Made by a program: the position numbers and the translations under genes. A DNA stretch of 34,800 nucleotides from CAYOOT01 sp964405665 (GTDB taxonomy: Bacteria > Bdellovibrionota_C > UBA2361 > SZUA-149 > CAZDWZ01): positions 1 through 34,800 of the forward strand of contig CAYOOT010000021.1 in assembly GCA_964405665.1 (NCBI GenBank). The letters run 5' to 3'. Numbering within the stretch: the stretch's first letter is position 1; the number at the start of each line of letters is the position of its first letter. Below are positions 8,157 to 15,283 of the stretch, in pieces. Below the pieces are notes generated by a model, which was not told the DNA's origin, searched no databases, and saw nothing but the letters and a program-made list of their open reading frames with translations.

Positions 8157-8360
8157 CTAGACCTTAATATCGATTGATTTTCTAAGGGGATTGTTTTTGG
8201 TGACGCTTTCTTCAAGAGTGCTGTCTTCTTCTTCAGAAATAATTTCCATATCTTCGCTCAGGACAAGCGAAGACTTTTGATCTTCTTTTTTTTTCTTCTT
8301 GCCTTTGGAAGAGAGGTTTTGCCGGTTAGAGCCGTCCCTATCTATTTTGTTAATATCCAT
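8157..8360 (-). CDS. Small charged hypothetical protein
   Basis: A possible 67-residue protein with a striking charge split: a lysine-rich stretch (KGKKKKKEDQK, 19-29) followed by an acidic serine-rich stretch (SEDMEIISEEEDSTLEES, 35-52). It has no hydrophobic segment and should be soluble and mostly disordered. I recognise no family. It lies 13 bases upstream of the ArnT-like gene on the same strand and would be the first gene of that operon, but the ATG has no evident ribosome binding site. Low-complexity A/G-rich DNA can also keep a frame open by chance, so the call rests mainly on position. Confidence 0.45.
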   Translation of the reverse strand: MDINKIDRDGSNRQNLSSKGKKKKKEDQKSSLVLSEDMEIISEEEDSTLEESVTKNNPLRKSIDIKV

Positions 8361-8510
8361 AAAATAATAGAAAAACCAATATCAATAGATACTTACTCTA
8401 ATCTAAAGGATAGCACCAATTTAACCGATTAACTATATATAATCTTTTTAGAGAAAGAATATAAATTATTTTGAATAATTAAGTAAATCGTTTGCATCAT
8501 AAGCTTATAA

Positions 8511-8526
8511 GGTTAACCAATTGGTT
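8511..8526. promoter_or_regulatory. Overlapping palindromes, possible operator
   Basis: GGTTAACC (8511-8518) overlaps the perfect 12-base palindrome AACCAATTGGTT (8515-8526), just before the ATG at 8532. A related AACCAATTGG recurs inside the coding sequence at about 8757-8767. Twofold symmetry next to a start codon is what a dimeric repressor site looks like. No binding protein is known; the small protein encoded immediately downstream is one candidate. Confidence 0.4.
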
Positions 8527-8531
8527 TTATT

Positions 8532-8897
8532 ATGAAAAATGCAAAATCAAATAAAGATAAAGCGGAAACTGCAATTTTTATTGCACATGAAGACTTTGAA
8601 AAAACAGACGAGGCGGAATCAGAAAGAAATCTAATGCGGGCAATTTTACAGGCCGCAATGGATGATATTCGTAAAAAGGGAGATCCCCAAAAAGAAGCTT
8701 TGAAATATTTTAGTTGCGGCGATGATGCCTATATTTACTCTTTCTTAAGCATTTGTAACCAATTGGAACTTTGTCCAAAAACAATTAAAAGTATTCTCGG
8801 GGTATGTCAGATCGAAAGTAAATATCAGGATAAATATCAAGATAAGCAACCGCAAACAAAAACAAGTCCGCAAACTCCCGGCAGACAAATCTCCTAG
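8532..8897 (+). CDS. Small conserved-type hypothetical protein, possible DNA-binding regulator
   Basis: A 121-residue protein. The central part (about 35-90) resembles, as I recall it, an uncharacterised small-protein family seen in deltaproteobacteria-like genomes: a helix RAILQAAMDDIRK, an aromatic YF-SCGDDAYIYSF segment where relatives have W-SDD-WPFSF, then ICNQLELCPKTIKSIL, where relatives have a CEALGLDP-x-RRRL-like helix-turn-helix. The latter (about 74-90) could bind nucleic acid. The N-terminus is charged; the C-terminus (95-121) is Gln/Lys/Pro-rich with a repeated KYQD. Overlapping palindromes immediately upstream would fit autoregulation. It is divergent from the 8360 gene and convergent with the SctN-like ATPase gene. 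The family assignment is from memory of the pattern, not a search. Confidence 0.62.
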   Translation: MKNAKSNKDKAETAIFIAHEDFEKTDEAESERNLMRAILQAAMDDIRKKGDPQKEALKYFSCGDDAYIYSFLSICNQLELCPKTIKSILGVCQIESKYQDKYQDKQPQTKTSPQTPGRQIS

Positions 8898-8917
8898 AAA
8901 AACGCTATTGAGAACTT

Positions 8918-10240
8918 TTAACAACTAAGTTTTTTATAAATACTTTCTACGATCTTCTCCAATTCCTGAATGCTGGAAAATTTAGTCTGATATAGTGAAT
9001 ATAATTCTTTTTCCATTTCCTTTGTTATTTTTAATTTTTCATTAAATTTTATTCCCAAACTGAGAAGTGATTTTACTTTTTGTATTTCCAAAATCAATGA
9101 CTTTAGGAAATTTATTTTTTTTAAGAGTGCTGAGCTAATTAATTTGTTTTGTAACCGGGAAAGAGAATTGCTTAGATCGATTGCCGGATACAGTTGTTCA
9201 TTGGCCAGAGCTTTTGTTAAAAGCAAGTGCCCATCGCTTAAACTAATAATTTCTTTAACTAAAGGCTCTTCGATAATTTCTGCAGAAGAAAGCAAAGTAA
9301 AAAATGTTGTAATTGAACCGTTCTTGCTATTGCCCAGGCGTTCTAACAGGCAAGCAATAGTTGGGTAAACTGCAGCACTATAGCCGTTTGTTATTGGCAG
9401 CTCTCCCAGTTCCAAAGAAATTTCGCGAAAGGCTCTTAAAAACCTGCTTAAAGAATCTATTTGCAAAAGCACTTTCAGACCTTGTTCTCGATAAAATTCG
9501 GCAATTGAAATTGCTGCTTCTACTGCCAAGACGCGTAGTGCTGCCGGCTCATCACTGTTGCTCATGATAATAACGGATTGCTTCAAAGTCTCTGGTGGAA
9601 AGGAATTTATGAATTCATTTACTTCTCGACCTCTTTCTCCAACCAAGGCAATGATTTTTATATCTGCAACGGAATTTTTCGCTAAATTCGTAATCAGCGA
9701 TGTTTTTCCAACTCCTGGTTCGGCTAAGATGATTATTTTCTGTCCGTAACCAACCGTATTAAAAATATCAATTGCTCCTATCCCAGTAAAAAAGATTTCA
9801 GCTATTTCTTTTTTTTCACAGGCAGGAGGAGAACTTTGTTTATAAGGAAGTAGGGAGTTTAGGGGATTTTGATTGGCTGAAGAAGATATTCTTTTAACGA
9901 TTCCCCCTAAAGGGTTAATTAAGCAACCTTGAACGAGAGGGGAATAGTTTAAATTTAGTGTTTTCCCAGTCGCCAATATGGTGGAATGAGATTCGCTAAG
10001 CAGTAAATTTTTATTTAATAATAAGGCAATTAATTTGTCTCCTTGATGTCGATATAAATAGGCAAATAATTGAAGATGGCCTTGGGTATCTTTTAGAAAA
10101 AACAAAGTTCCTAAAGGCATTTTGGGGCCAGAGAGAGTCAGCGTTTGTTCGCTGCTGCTAATTAGGTGAAAAGGGCCAATCAAATGAAAGTTTACTTCAC
10201 TTTGGATGATGTTATTGAATACTTTTAAAAGTGAATTCAT
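8918..10240 (-). CDS. FliI/SctN-like flagellar or type III secretion ATPase
   Basis: A 440-residue protein, the usual length of FliI/YscN. Motifs in order: TGIGAIDIFNTVGYGQK (152-168), Walker A AEPGVGKTS (173-181), GERGREV with the catalytic-type Glu202 (201-207), Walker B VLLQIDSLSRF (257-267; D262), REISLELGELP and GYSAAVYPTIACLLER (286-301), and DGHLLLTKALA followed by YPAIDLSNSLSRL. These match FliI/SctN better than F1-beta or Rho. The protein should form a hexamer at the cytoplasmic face of an export gate and use ATP to release substrate-chaperone complexes. The N-terminal barrel is divergent. The only partner gene in view is the FliH/SctL-like one directly upstream, so flagellar versus injectisome use cannot be decided. 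Confidence 0.85.
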   Translation of the reverse strand: MNSLLKVFNNIIQSEVNFHLIGPFHLISSSEQTLTLSGPKMPLGTLFFLKDTQGHLQLFAYLYRHQGDKLIALLLNKNLLLSESHSTILATGKTLNLNYSPLVQGCLINPLGGIVKRISSSANQNPLNSLLPYKQSSPPACEKKEIAEIFFTGIGAIDIFNTVGYGQKIIILAEPGVGKTSLITNLAKNSVADIKIIALVGERGREVNEFINSFPPETLKQSVIIMSNSDEPAALRVLAVEAAISIAEFYREQGLKVLLQIDSLSRFLRAFREISLELGELPITNGYSAAVYPTIACLLERLGNSKNGSITTFFTLLSSAEIIEEPLVKEIISLSDGHLLLTKALANEQLYPAIDLSNSLSRLQNKLISSALLKKINFLKSLILEIQKVKSLLSLGIKFNEKLKITKEMEKELYSLYQTKFSSIQELEKIVESIYKKLSC

Positions 10241-10810
10241 TTAAAATTTATTTTTAATTATTTTTTTTAATTCTAGTGAAAGAGTTTCCGATTCACTGAT
10301 TAAAGTTTGTAGATGTTTAATTTGATTAGCTAGATTTATTTCAATTCTTTGTTCTCTTAGGCAAAGTACCGCAGAACCTCTTTTTAATTGGTTGTCGATC
10401 TGAATATCTAAATTTTTTTTTATAATCTCAGATAAGCTTTTGCTTTCAGCTTCAGAGATTTCTAAGCGGAAAATTTTATTTTGATTTTTGATAATTTCTT
10501 TTATTTGATTTTCAATAAAAGAATTTTTTTTGTTACTCTTTTGTAGAAAGACTTTTTCCATTAATAGATTTATAATCTTAATAATTTCATTCTTGGAGTT
10601 TTCAATAATATTGTTTTGGAGTTGTTCTAGCGCTAGGGGAATTAAGAAATTTTCTTTGTCATTCACTGAAAAAATAGAATTTGTGTAAATTATTTTTTGA
10701 TTGGACTGTAATTTGATGTAGTCTTTTAGTATTTTTAAAAGCCGGCAGTTTGGCTGTGTTAACTCTTCAGGAGAATAATTTTTAAAAACTTTGGGGTGAG
10801 ACATATCCAT
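10241..10810 (-). CDS. FliH/SctL-like ATPase stator protein
   Basis: A 189-residue, helix-rich, lysine-rich protein. Residues 55-135 are amphipathic helix, as in the coiled-coil arm of FliH/YscL. The C-terminal stretch RGSAVLCLREQRIEINLANQ (144-163) matches the family pattern of a G-rich turn, a strand with an E-x-R core, and 'I-x-L-x-x-Q' before the last helix. FliH/SctL dimers act as the peripheral stalk of the export ATPase. The stop codon abuts the ATPase start with no spacing, the expected partner order (fliH-fliI, sctL-sctN). Similarity is weak, as is normal for this family, so the call leans on context. The start could be Met1 or Met3; no ribosome binding site decides. Confidence 0.66.
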   Translation of the reverse strand: MDMSHPKVFKNYSPEELTQPNCRLLKILKDYIKLQSNQKIIYTNSIFSVNDKENFLIPLALEQLQNNIIENSKNEIIKIINLLMEKVFLQKSNKKNSFIENQIKEIIKNQNKIFRLEISEAESKSLSEIIKKNLDIQIDNQLKRGSAVLCLREQRIEINLANQIKHLQTLISESETLSLELKKIIKNKF

Positions 10811-11165
10811 ACTATTCGCTTAATAAATTGTTCTGATCTCAGATTTTATTGTTGCGACAGAGTAACTACTTGAATTAACTAAATAATTATTTGAAGCAAA
10901 GAGCATTAAACTATGGATTATAGACTTTAACTGGCTTATAATAATAAAACTCAGTTATTTGTTAGCGATTTTGTTGAATTTGCTTTTGTAACCTTGAATT
11001 GTTTTAAGCCGCGTGTTAAAAGTGCGGCCTAAATCAGGCCTGTAAAAGTTTTGTTATTTTCGCAGGTTAGAATAAATATTACGCTCCTTAGCTTTTCTTG
11101 GTGCAGGGTAAACCTGCCATAGCTTGGGGTTGGATTAACCAAGAATATTATAGAGAGATGAAATC
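10811..11165. other. 355-base divergent region with rpsB promoter and structured leader
   Basis: No coding sequence is supported. A TATAAT box lies at 10937-10942, but the bases 17 upstream are a poor -35. From about 11008 the sequence is rich in potential stems: GCCGC/GCGGC, GGCCT/AGGCC, a longer-range GCAGGTT (about 11062) with AACCTGC (about 11111), GCAGGG/CCTGC and CTTGG/CCAAG near 11130-11150. A leader of 150-200 bases before rpsB would be suitable for feedback by S2, as in other bacteria, but I cannot match it to a named S2-leader motif. Two stray heptamer units (TCTGATC TCAGATT, 10832-10845) lie near its left end. Confidence 0.5.
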
Positions 11166-12125
11166 GTGGAAGGAAATATTGAACAAGTGATGGAAACTCA
11201 CTTAGAAAAAAAAGTGGCGACAAGCACAAAAAAAACAAGTGCTGAACGTAAATCTAAAGATCCCAAAACTCAACCGAAAGAAAGAGATAAAGTAGCAATT
11301 AATTTGCAATCACTTTTGCAAGCTGGTGCGCATTTTGGACACCAAACCACACGTTGGTCTCCGGCAATGGCGCCCTACATTTATACTTCCCGAAACGGCA
11401 TTCACATTATCAACCTACCATTGACAGTTCAAAGTTGGGAAGCGGCAAAAATCGCCATTCACAATATAGTAGCCAAAGGTGGAAATATTTTATTTGTCGG
11501 AACGAAAAAACAAGCACAGGAAGCAATTGCCGAAGAAGCAAATCGTTGCGGTGCCTTCTATGTGACCAAACGCTGGCTTGGGGGAATGATCACTAATTTT
11601 CAAACTATTCGTAAAAGTATTGAACGGATGAACAAATTGGAAGTTATTTTGGCTGAAGAAGAAGCTTTGATTGCCGAGGGTCAAACTCCAAAATTTAAAA
11701 AGAAAGAAAGATTAATGATGTCTAGAGAAAGAGAAAAATTGGATTTTTCCTTAGGCGGGATTAAGGATATGCATGGAGCTCCCCAATTGATGTTTGTCAT
11801 TGATATCAAGAGAGAAGATATTGCAATTAAAGAAGCAAAAAAATTAGATATTCCGGTTGTGGCGATTGTCGATACCAATTGTGATCCCCGAAATGTTAAT
11901 TATGCAATTCCTTCAAATGACGATGGAACTAGAGTGATCAGATTATTTTGTGCTGCAGTAGCTGATACAGTAATTGAAGCTAAAAAACATATTGAAGTTC
12001 CTCAAAAGGAAAGTAGAAGAAAAGGAGCAGCACAACAACAAAATGTTTCTGCCGAAGTTGTAGAGGCACCTGCTGAGGAAGTTTCCTTAAATGAAAGTCC
12101 TGCAGAAAACAAAGAACTTTCTTAG
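11166..12125 (+). CDS. rpsB: 30S ribosomal protein S2, with N- and C-terminal extensions
   Basis: A 319-residue protein; the S2 core runs from about residue 45 (INLQSLLQAGAHFGHQTTRW) to about 278 and contains the conserved RWLGGMITNF and PVVAIVDTNCDP segments. The core binds 16S rRNA in the small-subunit body. The start is a GTG preceded by GAGAG; it gives a 44-residue Lys/Thr/Ser-rich extension absent from the roughly 240-residue E. coli protein. An ATG at codon 10 is an alternative. The tail (279-319) is Ala/Glu-rich and probably disordered. It heads the rpsB-tsf-pyrH-frr series, but a palindrome and an intrinsic terminator separate it from tsf. Confidence 0.97.
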   Translation: MEGNIEQVMETHLEKKVATSTKKTSAERKSKDPKTQPKERDKVAINLQSLLQAGAHFGHQTTRWSPAMAPYIYTSRNGIHIINLPLTVQSWEAAKIAIHNIVAKGGNILFVGTKKQAQEAIAEEANRCGAFYVTKRWLGGMITNFQTIRKSIERMNKLEVILAEEEALIAEGQTPKFKKKERLMMSREREKLDFSLGGIKDMHGAPQLMFVIDIKREDIAIKEAKKLDIPVVAIVDTNCDPRNVNYAIPSNDDGTRVIRLFCAAVADTVIEAKKHIEVPQKESRRKGAAQQQNVSAEVVEAPAEEVSLNESPAENKELS

Positions 12126-12145
12126 AACTAAATTTTACCACAGAG

Positions 12146-12229
12146 TAATGTAGGGGCAGGTTTTATACCTGCCCATTCAACCAACATCTTTGGTAATTCC
12201 GGGCAGGTATAAAACCTGCCCCTACATTA
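12146..12229. repeat. Palindromic repeat, GTAGGGGCAGG family (simple form)
   Basis: Two perfect inverted arms (about 12146-12174 and 12201-12229) flank a 26-base spacer. Each arm contains TGTAGGGGCAGG and a second half GGTATAAAACCTGCCC-type sequence, so each arm is also self-complementary. The same arms recur at 32573 and 33401 and, in reduced form, at 23493. Such elements look like non-autonomous mobile hairpins (MITE or REPIN-like). This copy lies between rpsB and tsf, just before the terminator. Confidence 0.92.
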
Positions 12230-12253
12230 GCGTTTCGTAAAAAACGCTTTTTT
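12229..12253 (+). terminator. Rho-independent terminator or attenuator between rpsB and tsf
   Basis: AGCGTTT (12229-12235) pairs with AAACGCT (12242-12248) across a 6-base loop, followed by a run of T. It lies 37 bases before the tsf start and could uncouple tsf expression from rpsB. The stem is only 7 bp and A/T-rich, so partial read-through is likely. Confidence 0.7.
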
Positions 12254-12284
12254 ATTGACGATTGTAATAGAATTAGGGTGAGTT

Positions 12285-12944
12285 ATGGCTGAAATTACAG
12301 CTGAAAAAGTAAGAGAGTTACGTGAAGCAACGGGAGCAGGGATGATGGATTGCAAACAAGCCTTGACCGAAAGTGCCGGAGATTTTGAAAAAGCAGTAGA
12401 CTTTTTACGAAAAAAAGGCCTGAAAAGCGCCGGTAAAAGAGCGGATAAAGTGGCTGCTGAAGGAATCGTTTATTGTTATACTCATCCTGGTTCGAGGATT
12501 GCGGTATTATTGGAGCTAAACTGCGAAACAGACTTTGTTGCCAAAGGAGAAGATTTTTCTGCTCTGGCAAAAGGAATTGCGATGCATATTGCTTGGGCTA
12601 ATCCTAAATATGTTTCTCGCGAAGAAGTTTCTGGAGATGTTTTGGAAAGAGAAAAAGAAGTTTATAGAACTCAGCTTAAAGCTGGGCAGGAAAAAATGGC
12701 CGATAAAATTATTGAAGGAAAACTAGAAAAATTTTATCAAGAAGTATGCTTGGTAGAACAATTGGATGCCAAAGATTCTTCTGGAAAGAAAAAAATTGGA
12801 GATGCGATCACGGAATTAAGTGCTAAAGTTGGAGAAAAAATCCAAATTAGAAGATTTTCTAGATATGAAGTAGGTGAAGGAATCGCTAAGAAAGTTGTAG
12901 ATTACCGAGAAGAGGTTGAACAAACAGCTAGAGGAGCGGCGTAG
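12285..12944 (+). CDS. tsf: Elongation factor Ts (short form)
   Basis: A 219-residue guanine-nucleotide exchange factor for EF-Tu. The N-terminal UBA-like domain (VRELREATGAGMMDCKQAL) and the hinge/core signature (LELNCETDFVAKGEDF, about 74-89) are intact. At 219 residues it is shorter than E. coli EF-Ts (283) and near the short forms in some deltaproteobacteria and thermophiles. It begins after an AGGGTGAG ribosome binding site. Its TAG shares one base with the GTG start of pyrH. Confidence 0.97.
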   Translation: MAEITAEKVRELREATGAGMMDCKQALTESAGDFEKAVDFLRKKGLKSAGKRADKVAAEGIVYCYTHPGSRIAVLLELNCETDFVAKGEDFSALAKGIAMHIAWANPKYVSREEVSGDVLEREKEVYRTQLKAGQEKMADKIIEGKLEKFYQEVCLVEQLDAKDSSGKKKIGDAITELSAKVGEKIQIRRFSRYEVGEGIAKKVVDYREEVEQTARGAA

Positions 12945-13654
12945 TGAAATATCAGCGCATTCTTTTAAAACTAAGCGGAGAAGCCCTTGCTGGAGATAAA
13001 GGCTATGGGATTGAACCTCAAGTTCTGACAAGAATTGCTGCGGAGATCAAGGAAGTTCATGAAACCGGTGTGCAGATCGGTCTGGTTCTTGGAGGAGGAA
13101 ATATTTTTAGAGGTGTTTCCGCTAGTGTGCAAGGAATAGATCGTGTTTCTGCTGATTACATGGGAATGCTTGCTACGGTAATGAATTCTTTGGCCTTGCA
13201 AGATGCTTTAGAAAAGCAAGGAATCATGACTCGAGTAATGTCGGCGATTACGATGAATGCGATTTGTGAACCGTTTATTACGAGAAAAGCAAAGCGGCAT
13301 TTAGAAAAAGGAAGAGTAGTGATTTTTGCCTGCGGCACAGGAAATCCTTATTTTACCACCGATACTGCCGCTGCTTTAAGAGCCAAAGAAATTTCTGCAG
13401 AAGTGATCTTAAAAGCAACAAAAGTGGATGGCATTTACGATAAAGATCCTTTAAAACATTCCGATGCTGTGTTTTATAAGCAAATTCGTTTTATTGATGT
13501 TTTGAAAGGCAAAATTAAAGTGATGGATGCCACGGCACTTTCACTTTGTATGGAAGAAAATATTCCGATAAAAGTTTTTAACATCAATGTTCATGGCAAT
13601 ATTCCAAAGATTGTTAGCGGTGAACAAATTGGTAGTTCTGTTACTCAGGAGTGA
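12944..13654 (+). CDS. pyrH: Uridylate kinase (UMP kinase)
   Basis: A 236-residue amino-acid-kinase-fold enzyme that phosphorylates UMP to UDP with ATP; bacterial members are hexamers controlled by GTP and UTP. Motifs: RILLKLSGEAL at the N-terminus, VLGGGNIFRG, and the nucleotide-site segment CGTGNPYFTTDTAA. Length is normal. The GTG start overlaps the tsf stop by one base, with GGAG about 10 bases upstream in the tsf coding sequence, which points to translational coupling. frr follows after 6 bases. Confidence 0.97.
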   Translation: MKYQRILLKLSGEALAGDKGYGIEPQVLTRIAAEIKEVHETGVQIGLVLGGGNIFRGVSASVQGIDRVSADYMGMLATVMNSLALQDALEKQGIMTRVMSAITMNAICEPFITRKAKRHLEKGRVVIFACGTGNPYFTTDTAAALRAKEISAEVILKATKVDGIYDKDPLKHSDAVFYKQIRFIDVLKGKIKVMDATALSLCMEENIPIKVFNINVHGNIPKIVSGEQIGSSVTQE

Positions 13655-13660
13655 TATCGT

Positions 13661-14218
13661 ATGTCAAATCAATTAGTGCTCGAGCATGATGATCAATGCA
13701 AACAAGCGGTGGCTTCTTTTAAAAAAGACCTACAAAAATTTAGAACCGGAAGAGCTTCTGCCAGTTTATTAGAAAGCATTTATGTTGATTATTATGGGGC
13801 CAAGACTCAACTGATGCATCTGGGACAAATCACCACTCCCGAGCCCAGATTAATTGCTATTCAAGTTTATGATGCTGGTGCTGTCAGTGCCGTAGAAAAA
13901 GCTATTCAATCTGCAGGCCTTGGTTTTAATCCTTCGCGAGAAGGAAATTTAATCCGGATTGTGATACCGGCACTGACAGAAGAAAGTCGAAAAGATTTGG
14001 TTAAAAGATTACATAAGTTAGCGGAAGATATTAAAGTTTCTATTCGTAATCACCGCCGTGATGCCAATGATCAAGTGAAGAAAGCAGAGAAAAATTCTGA
14101 ACTTTCCAAAGACGATAGCGCAAAATTATTGGACAAAATTCAAAAACAAACAGATTCCGCTTGTGCGGAAGTTGATAAGTTGCTTTCAGTGAAAGAAGCT
14201 GAATGCATGGAGGTTTGA
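13661..14218 (+). CDS. frr: Ribosome recycling factor
   Basis: A 185-residue protein, the standard RRF length. Together with EF-G it splits the post-termination ribosome. The signature KFRTGRASASLLESIYVDYYG lies near residues 26-46, and the C-terminal helix retains the KDLVKRLHKLAEDIKVSIRN basic face that contacts 23S rRNA. It lies 6 bases after pyrH in the conserved order. Its 3' end overlaps the longest uppS reading frame by 16 bases. Confidence 0.97.
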   Translation: MSNQLVLEHDDQCKQAVASFKKDLQKFRTGRASASLLESIYVDYYGAKTQLMHLGQITTPEPRLIAIQVYDAGAVSAVEKAIQSAGLGFNPSREGNLIRIVIPALTEESRKDLVKRLHKLAEDIKVSIRNHRRDANDQVKKAEKNSELSKDDSAKLLDKIQKQTDSACAEVDKLLSVKEAECMEV

Positions 14219-14970
14219 TAAAACCTTTGTCCGCAATGTCTTTAAGTAATCAACAAAATATCCCCCAACATATTGCAATTATTATGGATGGCAATGGACG
14301 TTGGGCCAAGTCCAAAAATTTAGAAAGAGTGGAAGGACATCGAGAGGGGGCAAGATGTGTTAGGAAAGTTGTTGAGGCTTGTCGAGAGTTAGGAGTTCGT
14401 TATTTAACTTTGTATAGTTTCTCCACGGAAAACTGGAATCGTCCGGAATTAGAAGTTGCTGCCTTAATGAATTTGTTTAAAGAACAATTGTCCGAGCAAC
14501 TTAATAATGATGAACTAAGAGGGAATAAAATCAGGTTTAGAGTAGTCGGTGATAAAGCGGGCTTATCTCCCGAATTGCAGCTTTTAATTGAAAAATTAGA
14601 ATCAAGCACCGCAGAAAACACTGCCTTGGATCTAATTTTGGCAATTAACTACGGAGCTCGAGAAGAAATTCTTTTTGCGACAAAAGAAATTGCAAAATTA
14701 GTAGCTACTTCTCAAATTGGTCTTGAAGAAATAAATGAAGAATTATTTTCTTCGAAACTAAGGACCAGTGGAATCCCTGATCCGGATTTGTTGGTAAGAA
14801 CTGCCGGTGAAATGAGAGTTTCAAATTTCTTGTTATGGCAAATTGCTTATTCAGAAATTCTTGTAGTTGATAAATTCTGGCCAGAGTTTAATCAGGAAGT
14901 TCTTCAATATTGTGTTGAACAATACCAAAGCAGAGAGCGACGTTTTGGTAAGACTTCGGAGCAATTATAA
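14203..14970 (+). CDS. uppS: Undecaprenyl-diphosphate synthase (cis-prenyltransferase)
   Basis: A 255-residue enzyme that condenses eight isopentenyl diphosphates onto farnesyl diphosphate to make the C55 carrier lipid for cell wall and surface glycans. The DGNGRWAKS motif holds catalytic D29; TLYSFSTENWNRP and the late RTAGEMRVSNFLLWQ and EILVVDKFWPEF are intact. The start is uncertain: the first ATG (14203) is inside frr and has no Shine-Dalgarno before it; a GGAGG at 14209-14213 lies just inside the frame, and TTG at 14227 or ATG at 14236 would give a more usual N-terminus. The frr-uppS order supports coupling. Confidence 0.95.
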   Translation: MHGGLIKPLSAMSLSNQQNIPQHIAIIMDGNGRWAKSKNLERVEGHREGARCVRKVVEACRELGVRYLTLYSFSTENWNRPELEVAALMNLFKEQLSEQLNNDELRGNKIRFRVVGDKAGLSPELQLLIEKLESSTAENTALDLILAINYGAREEILFATKEIAKLVATSQIGLEEINEELFSSKLRTSGIPDPDLLVRTAGEMRVSNFLLWQIAYSEILVVDKFWPEFNQEVLQYCVEQYQSRERRFGKTSEQL

Positions 14971-15283
14971 TATTATATCTCGCTGAAGCTTTCTGATGTT
15001 CTGAAATGGTAGTGAAGAGGAAGCGAGAGACTGTAAATTAAACTGTGTAATTAATTATTTGGAATTTTCATATACGTAATTAAAAGTATAAAACGTACGG
15101 AGCGCGGACTTTAGTCCGCTTAATACCGAACTTTTATTCTGCTATACTAAAATATTTGGAAATAAGCGGACTAAAGTCCGCGCTCCGTACGTATATTGGA
15201 AATTACGCAGTTTAATTTACAGTCTCGATAACTTTCATAGATGTCTGTTATTACGTAAGTAAGTTTTAGAAAATATTAGAATT
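14971..15283. other. 313-base gap splitting the uppS-cdsA junction, mostly a palindromic element
   Basis: About two thirds of this gap is the long inverted repeat described at 15027-15226. No coding sequence is supported. cdsA has no strong Shine-Dalgarno sequence before its ATG at 15284. The stretch 14971-15026 shows nothing I can name. Confidence 0.6.
15027..15226. repeat. 200-base nested inverted repeat (MITE-like) between uppS and cdsA
   Basis: Outer arms of 19 bases (15027-15045 and 15208-15226, GAGACTGTAAATTAAACTG and its complement) are perfect. An inner pair of 30 bases (15093-15122 and 15163-15192) is also perfect; it starts ACGTACGGAGCGCGGAC and each inner arm contains GCGGACTTTAGTCCGC, a hairpin in itself. 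The interior is AT-rich and non-coding. Concentric arms without a transposase suggest a non-autonomous element, possibly one inserted inside another. No target duplication was found with confidence. Confidence 0.9.

Noticed and set aside
8918..10810. A complete type III secretion system
   Set aside because: Only the ATPase and stator genes can be supported; no gate, ring or needle gene is in the window.
11029..11238. Minus-strand 69-codon frame across the rpsB leader and start
   Set aside because: It lies opposite a strongly supported gene start and has no recognisable protein features.
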